Positions 1-7,254 of a stretch of DNA of 26,002 nt are shown here, in pieces. The DNA is taken from assembly GCA_964523735.1 (NCBI GenBank), contig CAZFYZ010000047.1, positions 1 through 26,002 on the forward strand, given 5' to 3'. Position 1 is the first letter of the stretch. Each line of letters begins with the position of its first letter. The position numbers were made by a program, and so were the translations under genes. The notes below the pieces were generated by a model. It did not search any database, was not told where the DNA came from, and saw only the letters and a list, made by a program, of their open reading frames with translations. This stretch comes from CAZFYZ01 sp964523735. Its GTDB lineage: Bacteria; Armatimonadota; UBA5829.

Positions 1-33
1 ACAGGCATAGAAGCCATTGACAGGCAAGACGGT

Positions 34-55
34 ATCTCGCTATGCTCGAAATGAC
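34..55 (+). repeat. Dispersed repeat A, partial copy 1
   Basis: Right half of the repeat whose fuller copies read aaaagcagatttctc followed by a GC-rich middle and cgaaatgac. Other copies lie at 7122-7154, 11933-11964, 11994-12025, 13869-13924 and 13938-13969. This copy sits just downstream of the small minus-strand gene at 71-292 and has lost the left end. Confidence 0.6.
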
Positions 56-70
56 GGAGAGTCGGCGCTG

Positions 71-292
71 CTACTCCGTTGCGAGCAGGCGGGAGACTAC
101 GGCTTGCAGAGCCAGGTTGGGGTCTGTTTGGGCCGGTGGCTGTGCGAGGTTGGCCTTGATGAGGTCGGCGATGATGGCCGCTGAATCCTCGGGGTCAGCC
201 TGCTTGAGACGGCCCTCGAACAGGTTGAGTGCGGCCAGACAGACGGCGAGGCATTTGCGGTCCAGACGGGCTTGTTGGTCGGGTGTGAGCAT
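71..292 (-). CDS. Small hypothetical protein, 73 aa
   Basis: I do not recognise the family. The 73-residue product starts MLTPDQQARLDRK and is mostly amphipathic helix with an alanine- and leucine-rich centre; no membrane segment, signal peptide or metal motif is visible. The open frame continues upstream to 382, but the ATG at 292 is preferred because a strong Shine-Dalgarno (ggagg) lies about six bases before it and the upstream part translates simple-repeat DNA. It stands alone: a partial dispersed repeat follows it and about 500 bases of repeats and hairpins precede it. The clean ribosome site and protein-like composition argue for a real gene; its role is unknown. Confidence 0.55.
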   Translation of the reverse strand: MLTPDQQARLDRKCLAVCLAALNLFEGRLKQADPEDSAAIIADLIKANLAQPPAQTDPNLALQAVVSRLLATE

Positions 293-310
293 GGGAACCT
301 CCGTTTGAGT

Positions 311-600
311 GTACAGGTTACAGTGAACAGTGAACAGAAGGGAGGGGAGAGGCGACGCGGCGAACGGATGTTTGTCTCCCATAATTACAAGTCGCTTCAG
401 GGGGCCAAAAGTACTCCGTACTGGCGGGTTGTTTTAGTTAAATGTTGTTCACTAGTTATTAATGGGGTTCGTTTCGGGGGGTTGTGAGCGTGGCGGAGGG
501 GGAAGCGAACTCGGCAGAGTGGGCGGGTTACAGTGAACAGGTTACAGGGGGCTGTCAACACGTAGTTTGAGTGTGGAGAGTGGAAAGTGGAGAGCGAGGG
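311..600. repeat. Degenerate heptamer-type simple repeats
   Basis: The motif ggttacagtgaacag occurs near 318-332 and again at 526-540, each time followed by partial copies (gtgaacag, gttacag). At 571-596 a second purine-rich series occurs, gtggagagtggaaagtgg. Units are about seven bases and imperfect. They resemble slippage-derived intergenic repeats; no coding role is apparent. Confidence 0.5.
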
Positions 601-614
601 ACCAGCCTAGCGTA

Positions 615-643
615 TGCGTCGGGAGGCTTTTTGCGCCGACGCA
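615..643. repeat. Hairpin with gcgtcgg stem
   Basis: Perfect 8-base arms tgcgtcgg (615-622) and ccgacgca (636-643) around a 13-base loop that contains a short T run. The stem core is the same as in the larger hairpin 40 bases to the right, so the two are probably related palindromic units. Confidence 0.5.
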
Positions 644-682
644 GGAGCGGTTGGACTTGGCACGGGGGCCAGATGAGAGATG

Positions 683-731
683 CCGGGAACTAGCGTCGGT
701 GCGAACTGCCCTCCGACGCTAGTAATCCCGG
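683..731. repeat. Long stable hairpin downstream of the membrane-protein gene
   Basis: Arms 683-699 and 713-731 pair over 17 bases (ccggga, then actagcgtcgg, against ccgacgctagt and tcccgg) with a two-base bulge and a 13-base loop. It lies 68 bases past the stop of the minus-strand gene at 799-1284. No T run follows on either strand, so it is either a REP-type palindrome or a transcript-end stabiliser rather than a classical terminator. Confidence 0.5.
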
Positions 732-798
732 CTCGTGCTCGCGAGCGGCTAGTCTGAGCCGAACCATGCATAAACGCACGTTCCAGATGCGCGCGGTA

Positions 799-1284
799 TC
801 ACTTGAGACACTGCAGACAGCCCACTGTGAGTGTTGGAAATCCTACATAGGCGCTGATGATCAGGGTCATTAGGCCCGCTGAATCGAGTCGTACCGTCGA
901 GACGATGACGACGGTAAGCGCAGTAGCAAGTAGCAGCCCAACGCCCAATGCTATGAAGAGACGCCGCCAGCCGTTGGTCAGCCTTTGACGAAGGCGTTGC
1001 CATTGGTTACCTGAACTACCCAGAAGACCAGCGTGATGGCCTGCATCGGGCCGGCGTCTATCAGAGTCTGGACTCAGCAGATCACTAACATCGGCCGCTA
1101 TGTCGAACCTCCCCTGGGCAGTCGCCGCGTTTGCGATCCGCGTGAAGAGGCCGCACCGCGTGACATCGTCTGACACCCGCCGTGCATGCTCGATAGCCCC
1201 GTCGAACAGGCCTTGGCTTAGTTCCTTGCACACAAGGTCCGCCAGAACAGCATCGCGTTCAGTCTTGTGGTCAGACCTGCTCAT
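799..1284 (-). CDS. Helical-repeat protein with two C-terminal membrane segments
   Basis: The 161-residue product has no family I can name. Residues 15-72 are helical and resemble TPR/HEAT-like repeats (phrases such as FTRIANAATAQGRFDIA). A polar linker (73-108) leads to two strongly hydrophobic segments at about 109-131 and 135-158, ending CLQCLK. The ATG at 1284 is chosen because a ggagg site lies eight bases upstream; the longer open frame would run over the preceding gene. It overlaps the end of the cyclase-like/cold-shock gene by 14 bases, so the two are very likely co-transcribed and translationally coupled. A membrane partner or effector of that protein is a reasonable inference, not a demonstrated one. 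Confidence 0.6.
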   Translation of the reverse strand: MSRSDHKTERDAVLADLVCKELSQGLFDGAIEHARRVSDDVTRCGLFTRIANAATAQGRFDIAADVSDLLSPDSDRRRPDAGHHAGLLGSSGNQWQRLRQRLTNGWRRLFIALGVGLLLATALTVVIVSTVRLDSAGLMTLIISAYVGFPTLTVGCLQCLK

Positions 1285-2422
1285 CTTCGTCCCCTCCCTT
1301 CTCGCCAACGACTGCCTGCGTGTCGTCCAGAACAGCCCTTTCGGCCAATGCTTTGGGGTGAATGGCGGCAGGACCCTTCTCATTCTCGCCAACGACGAAC
1401 TCCACATCATCGTCTGTCCCGAGAGGGGCAACGTCGGCGTCGGGGATCAGGATCATGTTGATCTCATTGCCGTGACCATCTTTTGACCTCAGAAAGCCAT
1501 ACCCCTTGGGGTGAATCCTGTACACGCGACCTCTGGCAAGGGCGCCCAGTTGAACACAAGCAGAAGCGACAGGGTTCTTGCCGTTGGGAAGAGGGTCCTG
1601 AGGCAAGAACCAGCACCGCGATCCCACGGTAAGTTGGGTCTCGTTGTGGGCGATCAGCTGGGAGTTGACGTAGAAGACTGTGCCATCGCTCGCGATGACC
1701 CTTCCACGACCGTTTCTCTCATCCCACGCCGACACTGTCCCAGAACGAGGTGCTACACGGCGCGCAGCCTCACGATTCGCGACAGAGCCATTGCCGGCTG
1801 ACGCGACGCTCGACAACCCGCTCACACCGAAGCGCTTGTCGCTCCACATGAGCTCAACGAAATCAATGCGTTCACGGGAACTCGGGAGCTCCGTCTGCAG
1901 GACAGGGCCTATGTAGTCCTCGTAGGCACGGTGAGCCACCTCTCCCACAGGTGAGACCAAGCGATCGCGAATGATGTATTCAACGGTAGACCTTGTCAGT
2001 AGGAGGGCACCGGGATTCGCGATTGTGCGCAGATGCGCCGCCATATCCGAGACAGCGCCTATGATGTCGAGCATCTGTGCCTCTGTCTCAGATCGATGAC
2101 ACATGACTTGTCTGCCCGCACCGGTGGCGATAGCGGCCACTGGGTCCGCCACTCCGCGAGCGCGATCCCTTAAAGCTCCGTCGAGGAAGGAAATGGCTGC
2201 CTCGACAGCTCCATGGACGGTGGCGTGATCAAAGACCCCGATCAGTCCGTCGGGCTGCACCTTGAGGAGCTTTCCGCCGTGGGCGGCAATGACGCCGGAT
2301 ACCTTCTCGTAGAAGGGGGGGAGGACTTCATCACGGATCCGCACGAGATCCGCAGTGGGGACTGCAATTCCGAATACGACTACCGCGTACTGGCGCGGCG
2401 CAAGTACCTCAATGACTTTCAT
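1271..2422 (-). CDS. Degenerate class III nucleotidyl-cyclase domain fused to two cold-shock domains
   Basis: The 383-residue product has three parts. Residues 10-155 follow the class III adenylate/guanylate cyclase fold: the AAHGGKLLKVQPDGLIGVF stretch, AIATGAGRQV, and VSDMAAHLRTIANPG followed by LLTRSTVEYI. The first metal-binding Asp of the family is replaced (VVVFGIAVPT, Gly18), the second is kept (Asp58), and the Asn and Arg of the family NxxAxR motif read as Ser/Asp and His, so catalysis is doubtful. Residues about 226-292 and 296-357 look like two cold-shock (OB-fold) domains, the second with the RNP1-like KGYGFLRSKD. The C-terminus is acidic. The start has an aaggag site about six bases upstream. 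The membrane-protein gene follows with overlap. I infer a sensor or RNA-binding regulator; an active cyclase is not excluded. Confidence 0.75.
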   Translation of the reverse strand: MKVIEVLAPRQYAVVVFGIAVPTADLVRIRDEVLPPFYEKVSGVIAAHGGKLLKVQPDGLIGVFDHATVHGAVEAAISFLDGALRDRARGVADPVAAIATGAGRQVMCHRSETEAQMLDIIGAVSDMAAHLRTIANPGALLLTRSTVEYIIRDRLVSPVGEVAHRAYEDYIGPVLQTELPSSRERIDFVELMWSDKRFGVSGLSSVASAGNGSVANREAARRVAPRSGTVSAWDERNGRGRVIASDGTVFYVNSQLIAHNETQLTVGSRCWFLPQDPLPNGKNPVASACVQLGALARGRVYRIHPKGYGFLRSKDGHGNEINMILIPDADVAPLGTDDDVEFVVGENEKGPAAIHPKALAERAVLDDTQAVVGEKGGDEDEQV

Positions 2423-3057
2423 TTTTTCTCCTTTATTAAGTGCAGCCCAATATCAGCTGCACATATGCCTCGGCTGGTTGTCGCGAAATTGCCGCGATCG
2501 CAGCCTATAGCGCATGAAATGAAAACAGGAATTGGCGGAATCCTTTACACAGCAGCATTCCGCTCTGGCTGTTGAAAGAGGATGATTTGGACATCATCTA
2601 TGGACCCATGAGCTTGCCCTCCTCTCGCAAAACAAGGATAGTAAAATAGCTTCCGATTTGAAAAGATATATTGGACCGTCACCTAAGGACCCATTCCTAC
2701 GACCTCCTCACACGTTGTACTCGAAACAAAGGATATTGTGTCACATATTTGCTGCTATCAGTACCTAGTACCACGGACCCGTTCTGGCGAGGTGGATGAA
2801 GCACCGAGCGTAGCTACAGCCTGCACGCTTGACTATACCATGTCAGCAGGAAATTGTCAACTGTGGTCGCGTACCGGGGGTGCGCCACGTTCATGGCAAA
2901 CGGCCGTTTGAGCGGATCGGCAATCCTGCCCGCAGGGGCCAGATTAGCGAGTCTGTGGTCCCCTAGGCGCTTGATCCAGACTGCTTTCACAGATCGGGGG
3001 ATTGCTCCTGGGGGTGGGGTTCCTATGCGAGTATGGACGCCTGCTGTCGTCCTATCT

Positions 3058-3159
3058 TCAGTTATCGCGAGGCCTGATGTCTTCCAGCAGATACCACAAC
3101 CTCTGCATCGACGGCACGGCGACCTTCTGGGCAAGTTCAGTTGTTGATCGCGTGCCCAT
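3058..3159 (-). pseudogene. Possible relic of a helix-turn-helix gene
   Basis: A 33-codon minus-strand frame beginning MGTRSTTELAQKVAVP looks like the opening helices of a MerR/excisionase-type HTH (a TTELA..VAVP pattern). It then runs into a stop after RPRDN. Neighbouring frames offer no obvious continuation. It could be chance. Confidence 0.15.
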
Positions 3160-3190
3160 CTTCCGCAGCCCAACTGCCGCGCGTCGTGTT

Positions 3191-3289
3191 CTGATGGTCT
3201 GGGGTATGCTACCCCGGCCATCAGGACCATCAGTGCGGGCAGCATGCACGGGGAACGTGGGTCTGGGGTAGCATACCCCAGACCATCAG
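3191..3289. repeat. Perfect 25-base inverted repeat after mfd
   Basis: Arms 3191-3215 and 3265-3289 are exact reverse complements, with a 49-base spacer. Each arm contains an almost self-palindromic core, ggggtatgctacccc in one and ggggtagcatacccc in the other, so cruciform and local hairpins are both possible. It starts 32 bases past the mfd stop. No T run follows, so a factor-independent terminator is not supported; a mobile palindromic unit or an mRNA-end structure fits better. Confidence 0.75.
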
Positions 3290-3320
3290 CAGCGGAGTTG
3301 CTGGTTCAGGGGAGATGCGA

Positions 3321-6300
3321 CTACACTCCCGCCCACTTGGCCTTCATTCTCTTGAACGCGCCAGCCAGCACTTCGACGAGGTCTTCCACCTCGGAGATGA
3401 TGCGGGGGGTGGAGGGGTTGATGGTGAGTTTGTCGGGCTCGAACCAGTGGCGGCGGTGGGTTCTGGTGAGTTCGCGGCAGATGTCGTTGTCTATCCGAAC
3501 ATCCGGGGCGAAGTTGACCTTGATCTGATTCCTGAACGTGCCTATCGAGGCGATGCCGAGTTCGCGGCAGCGGATGCGAAGCCTGATAATCGCGAGCATG
3601 TTCCAGACCGAGCGCGGCGGGTCGCCGAAGCGGTCCTCGAGTTCGTCCTGCACCGCCTGCACCTGGTCCTTGGTCTTGACCGCCGCCATCTTCTTGTAGA
3701 AGAGGATGCGGTGGGCCTCGGTGGGCATGTAGTCCTGCGGGATGTAGGCGTCAACCGGCAGGTCGACCGGCGGCAGGTCGAAGTCTTCGGTTTCCTCACC
3801 CTTCATCTCCGCGACCGCCTTCTGCAGAAGCTGGCAATACAGGTCGAAGCCTACTGCCGCAACCTGGCCGCTCTGTTCGGCCCCAAGCAGGTTGCCCGCG
3901 CCTCTGATCTCGAGGTCACGCATGGCGATCCGGAACCCGCTGCCGAGTTCGGTGAACTCGCGTATGGCGTCGAGGCGCTTCTCGGCGATCTCCGAGAGCA
4001 CCTTGTCCGGCTTGTAGATGAGGTAAGCGTAAGCCTGCCGGTCCGAGCGCCCCACCCGGCCCCTGAGCTGGTAGAGCTGCGCGAGCCCGAGCTTGTCCGC
4101 CTCGTTGATGATGATGGTGTTCGCGTTCGGGATGTCGAGGCCGCTCTCGATGATTGTGGTGCAGACCAGGATGTCGAACTTGCGCTCGTAGAAGTCCATC
4201 ATGACCCGCTCGAGCTCGGTCTCCGCCATCTGCCCGTGCGCGGTGTCTACGCGCGCATAGGGGACCAGCTTCTGCACCTGCTCCGCGACATGCCCGATGT
4301 TCTCCACCCGGTTGTGCACGAAGAATATCTGCCCGCCGCGGTCGATCTCCCGCACGATAGCCTCGCGGACAACGTCGGCCTCGGCCTCTTTGATGAAGGT
4401 CTTGATGGGCATGCGGCCCTCGGGCGGGTCGTTGATCACGCTCATGTCTCGAATGCCCGAAAGCGACATGTGCAGCGTGCGCGGGATGGGCGTCGCGGTC
4501 ATGGTGAGCACGTCGACCGTCTTCTTGAGCTGCTTCAGCCGCTCCTTGTGCCGGACGCCGAAGCGCTGCTCCTCGTCCACGACCAGCAGGCCGAGGTCCT
4601 TGAACTCGACGTCTTTCGAGAGCAGCCGGTGGGTGCCGATGGCGATATCTACGGTGCCGAACTGGATGCCATCGACCGTTTCCTTCTGCTCCTTCTTGGA
4701 CCGGAAGCGCGAGAGCAGGCCTATGCTGATCGGGAATGCCGCCAGCCGTTCGGAGAAGGTGTTGAAGTGCTGCTGGGCGAGGACCGTGGTCGGCGCGAGG
4801 ACCGCCACCTGCCGCCCCTCGCTGACGACCTTGAACGCGGCGCGGATGGCGACCTCGGTCTTGCCGTAGCCGACGTCCCCGCAGATGAGCCGGTCCATCA
4901 CGCTCGGCTTCTCGAGGTCGCGCTTAACGTCCTGGATCGCCTGGAACTGGTCCGGCGTCTCCGTGTAGGGGAAAGCGGATTCCATCTCTTCCTGCCAGGG
5001 AGTGTCCGGCCCGTAGGCGTGGGCCTCGAGTGCCTGCCGCCAGGCGTAGAGTTCGACGAGTTCGCGCGCGAGCTCCTGGACGGCCTTGTTGACTTTCTTG
5101 GTGGTGCGCAGCCATTCGCTGCCGCCGAGCCTGTGGACGATGGGCGCGTTGCCCTCGCCCCCGATATACTTCTGGACGCGGTCGATCTGCTCGGATGGCA
5201 CGAAGAGCTTGTCGCCGTGCGCGTACTCGAGGAGGAGGTACTCGCGCTCTACTCCCTGAGTGTCCAGCTTCTGAATGCCCCGGTAATAGCCGATGCCGTG
5301 GCTCACGTGGACCACGTAGTCGCCCTCTTTGAGGTCGAGCACGCTGGAGATCGGGATGCCCTCGTGCGAGACTTTGCGCGCGCGGTGGAGGCGCTGCTCG
5401 CCGAAGAGGTCGGAGTCTGCGAGCACGGCCAGGCGCATCTCGGGCAGGCGATAGCCCGAGCGGAGGGGCGAGTGGGCGACGTAGACGCCGGGCGGAAGAC
5501 CCCCCCCTGGCCCCCCCCTGAAGTGAGGGGGAAGGGGTTCGGCGTCCATAAGTGCGGTAGCGAGGAGCCCATGCTCTTCCAGAATCTCGGTCATGCGCCG
5601 GTCCTGGGCAGAGGCGATGGTCACGACGAAGCCGTTGCCCACCCAGGTGCGGACCTGGTCCATCGCGGCTTCGATGCGGCCGCCGAAGGGGTCCATCGGC
5701 GCGGATTGGATCGAGACCATAAGATCGGCTTTCGCCCAGCCTACGGGGCGGGGCAGGAGGGTCAGAGCGATGCCCTGGCGCGCGGCAAGAGCTTTGCGGA
5801 TGGTGGACTCGAAGGGCACGTGCTGGCGCTGCTGGGAGGCGAGAAGCGCTCCCCTACCCGCGCGGTTGATGAGGGTCTCCAGCATCTGCTCTTCTGAATG
5901 CTCCCAGTGCGACTTGACCTGCATGGGCTCATCGAGGACAACCAGCGCATCCGGCGGCAGGAAGTCGAAGACCGAGCACTCATCCGGGTGGAGGTAGGGC
6001 AGGTATTGCTCGATCTCGTCGAAGTAGGCGAGACTCTCGATGCGGGTGATGTCATCCTCGATCTTCTCGGTGAGGCGCTTGGCGGCTTCCCGGTCACCCC
6101 CCCCTGGCCCCCCTGATATCCCTCCAGGTATGATACCTGGAGGGATATCAGGGGAGACCCCTCCCCGGCCCTCCCCTGAAGCGGGAGGGGGAAGGGAACC
6201 CTCGAGCTTTTTGACCTGCGCTTCGAGTTCGCGGCGGATCTTGGCGACGGCTTTCTTGGTGTTGTCGGGCTCGAGCAGCACCTCGCGGGCGGGGAGGATA

Positions 6301-7082
6301 ACCGCCGATGGCACCTTGTCTATCGAGCGCTGGCTGGCGGAGTCGAAGTGGCGGATGGACTCGACCTCATCGCCGAAGAGCTCGATTCGCAAAGGGTCGT
6401 CCTCGTTGGAGGCATAGACATCGACAAGGCCACCGCGGCGGCTGAACTCGCCGTGGCGGTCGACGACATCAGTGCTCTCGTAGCCCATGCTCACTAGCAG
6501 CGCGATGAACTTGTCGAGGTCCATCATCTCGCCTACTTTGACCTCGGCATAGGAGCGCACCAGTAGGTCGCGGGGCATTGTCCTGCGGAGGGCAGCGTTG
6601 ATGGTAGCGATGACCACGCACGTCTTGCCGGCGGCCAGGGCTTGAAGCGCGGCGAGGCGCTCGCCGATCACGCTGAAGTCGGGAGGGCCTTCCTCATATA
6701 TGAGGGAGTCGCTGGAGGCCAGGAAGAGCACTCGGTCCTTGGGGATGCCGTAGTGCGGGAGGTCCTCGCAGATGCGTTCGGCCTGCTCGTGTGTATAGGT
6801 GACGACGAACATCGTCCGGTGAGTCTCCTCGAAGACGCCGGCGAGCATCAACCCTTTGGCAGCCGCGGCAAGGCCCTCGATCTGGACGAGCTTCACACCG
6901 TCCTCGATCGAGTCCAAGACCTCGCGCGTGCGAGGGTGATTGTTATTCAGTTGGAGTAGTTTGTTGAGACTCAATGGATTGAATATTTGGTCCGCACCAA
7001 GTGCAGGTACATAGCCGTAAAGGGCTTTGGCCATAGAGCGGGAGCCAAAACCCTGGTCTGCCGGTATTCGTCTGGGTTTCAT
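3321..7082 (-). CDS. mfd: Transcription-repair coupling factor Mfd
   Basis: Mfd recognises RNA polymerase stalled at DNA damage, removes it by ATP-driven translocation and recruits UvrA. The 1253-residue product has the full order: an N-terminal UvrB-like module, the RNA-polymerase-interacting domain around residues 585-620 (GDYVVHVSHGIGYYRG), and an SF2 translocase with Walker A GDVGYGKTE (about 735), DEEQ (about 834), TATPIPRT and GRVGRSD, then a C-terminal TRCF domain. It is somewhat longer than usual, partly because of two glycine/proline-rich in-frame insertions at about residues 293-328 and 512-528 that match repeat DNA and interrupt otherwise conserved sequence. The start at 7082 has an agga site five bases upstream; Met17 (MAKALYGY) is an alternative. 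It appears monocistronic. Confidence 0.97.
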   Translation of the reverse strand: MKPRRIPADQGFGSRSMAKALYGYVPALGADQIFNPLSLNKLLQLNNNHPRTREVLDSIEDGVKLVQIEGLAAAAKGLMLAGVFEETHRTMFVVTYTHEQAERICEDLPHYGIPKDRVLFLASSDSLIYEEGPPDFSVIGERLAALQALAAGKTCVVIATINAALRRTMPRDLLVRSYAEVKVGEMMDLDKFIALLVSMGYESTDVVDRHGEFSRRGGLVDVYASNEDDPLRIELFGDEVESIRHFDSASQRSIDKVPSAVILPAREVLLEPDNTKKAVAKIRRELEAQVKKLEGSLPPPASGEGRGGVSPDIPPGIIPGGISGGPGGGDREAAKRLTEKIEDDITRIESLAYFDEIEQYLPYLHPDECSVFDFLPPDALVVLDEPMQVKSHWEHSEEQMLETLINRAGRGALLASQQRQHVPFESTIRKALAARQGIALTLLPRPVGWAKADLMVSIQSAPMDPFGGRIEAAMDQVRTWVGNGFVVTIASAQDRRMTEILEEHGLLATALMDAEPLPPHFRGGPGGGLPPGVYVAHSPLRSGYRLPEMRLAVLADSDLFGEQRLHRARKVSHEGIPISSVLDLKEGDYVVHVSHGIGYYRGIQKLDTQGVEREYLLLEYAHGDKLFVPSEQIDRVQKYIGGEGNAPIVHRLGGSEWLRTTKKVNKAVQELARELVELYAWRQALEAHAYGPDTPWQEEMESAFPYTETPDQFQAIQDVKRDLEKPSVMDRLICGDVGYGKTEVAIRAAFKVVSEGRQVAVLAPTTVLAQQHFNTFSERLAAFPISIGLLSRFRSKKEQKETVDGIQFGTVDIAIGTHRLLSKDVEFKDLGLLVVDEEQRFGVRHKERLKQLKKTVDVLTMTATPIPRTLHMSLSGIRDMSVINDPPEGRMPIKTFIKEAEADVVREAIVREIDRGGQIFFVHNRVENIGHVAEQVQKLVPYARVDTAHGQMAETELERVMMDFYERKFDILVCTTIIESGLDIPNANTIIINEADKLGLAQLYQLRGRVGRSDRQAYAYLIYKPDKVLSEIAEKRLDAIREFTELGSGFRIAMRDLEIRGAGNLLGAEQSGQVAAVGFDLYCQLLQKAVAEMKGEETEDFDLPPVDLPVDAYIPQDYMPTEAHRILFYKKMAAVKTKDQVQAVQDELEDRFGDPPRSVWNMLAIIRLRIRCRELGIASIGTFRNQIKVNFAPDVRIDNDICRELTRTHRRHWFEPDKLTINPSTPRIISEVEDLVEVLAGAFKRMKAKWAGV
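5499..5539. repeat. In-frame repeat insertion 2 within mfd
   Basis: A C-run/G-run element, accccccc then ctggcccc and gaagtgagggggaagg, translated on the minus strand as PLPPHFRGGPGGG. The same element, in two parts, forms the outer portions of the insertion at 6096-6199. It falls in the N-terminal half of Mfd before the RNA-polymerase-interacting domain and keeps the frame. Confidence 0.7.
6096..6199. repeat. In-frame repeat insertion 1 within mfd, with perfect palindrome
   Basis: A composite element. Outer parts resemble insertion 2 (ccctggcccc at the left, ccctgaagcgggaggggg at the right). The middle (6110-6131 and 6133-6154) is a perfect palindrome with 22-base arms and one unpaired base. 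It is translated as about 35 residues of Pro/Gly-rich sequence (PPPASGEGRGG, SPDIPPGIIPGGIS, GGPGGG) between VKKLEGS and DREAAKRL, so the frame is kept. Confidence 0.8.
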
Positions 7083-7121
7083 GTTAGTCCTGGAAATCGG
7101 GGCATGTCAAGGTGAACACGC

Positions 7122-7154
7122 AAAAAGCAGATCTCTCGCCCTGCTCGAAATGAC
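7122..7154 (+). repeat. Dispersed repeat A, copy 2
   Basis: Reads aaaaagcagatctctcgccc, then tgctcgaaatgac. A single forward copy located between the divergent mfd and XRE-cupin starts, 40 bases upstream of mfd. Confidence 0.75.
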
Positions 7155-7192
7155 AACTCCGGAAGACTGGCTTTTACGCAGTTGCAAGAATG

Positions 7193-7221
7193 GAGACATC
7201 CTCCGCCGCTTGTGCTAGAAT
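7193..7221 (+). promoter_or_regulatory. Candidate sigma70-type promoter for the XRE-cupin/acyl-CoA ligase operon
   Basis: A gagaca -35 box (7193-7198) and a tagaat -10 box (7216-7221) are 17 bases apart. An upstream TGC gives an extended -10. The start codon is 33 bases further on. Based on sequence match only. Confidence 0.35.
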
Positions 7222-7254
7222 AAGCAAAACCTAATGCTGTGGTGGAGGATCCCT

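Larger units (their letters stand above)
293..798. other. Gene-free stretch with simple repeats and hairpins
   Basis: No convincing gene on either strand. The left part holds heptamer-like simple repeats (cagtgaa, gtggaga units). The right part holds two hairpins that share the stem core gcgtcgg. It separates the 73-aa gene from the stop of the membrane-protein gene at 799. Confidence 0.6.
2423..3320. other. 900-base stretch without a convincing gene
   Basis: The part next to the cyclase gene (2430-2800) is lower in GC than its surroundings and should contain that gene's promoter, though no confident boxes were found. The part from 2814 to 3180 has short open frames on both strands with no protein-like composition overall. 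One minus-strand fragment (about 3058-3159, RSTTELAQKVAVPSMQRLW) resembles a helix-turn-helix segment and could be a relic. The right end carries the 25-base inverted repeat described separately. Confidence 0.55.

Noticed and set aside
311..600. CRISPR-like appearance of spaced short repeats
   Set aside because: Units are about seven bases, imperfect, with no constant spacer length and no cas genes; they are simple repeats.
2814..3245. Minus-strand open frame of 143 codons
   Set aside because: No ribosome site, Arg/Cys/Pro-rich unstructured composition, overlaps other equally plausible frames and begins in the inverted repeat.
3191..3289. Factor-independent terminator for mfd
   Set aside because: The structure is strong but has a 49-base spacer and no T run, so it does not meet the usual form.
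3315..5897. Long plus-strand open frame (860 codons) opposite mfd
   Set aside because: It lies entirely antisense to the unambiguous mfd gene; its composition (runs of Leu, Val, Asp, Arg) is the usual shadow of a GC-rich gene, and it shows no domain.
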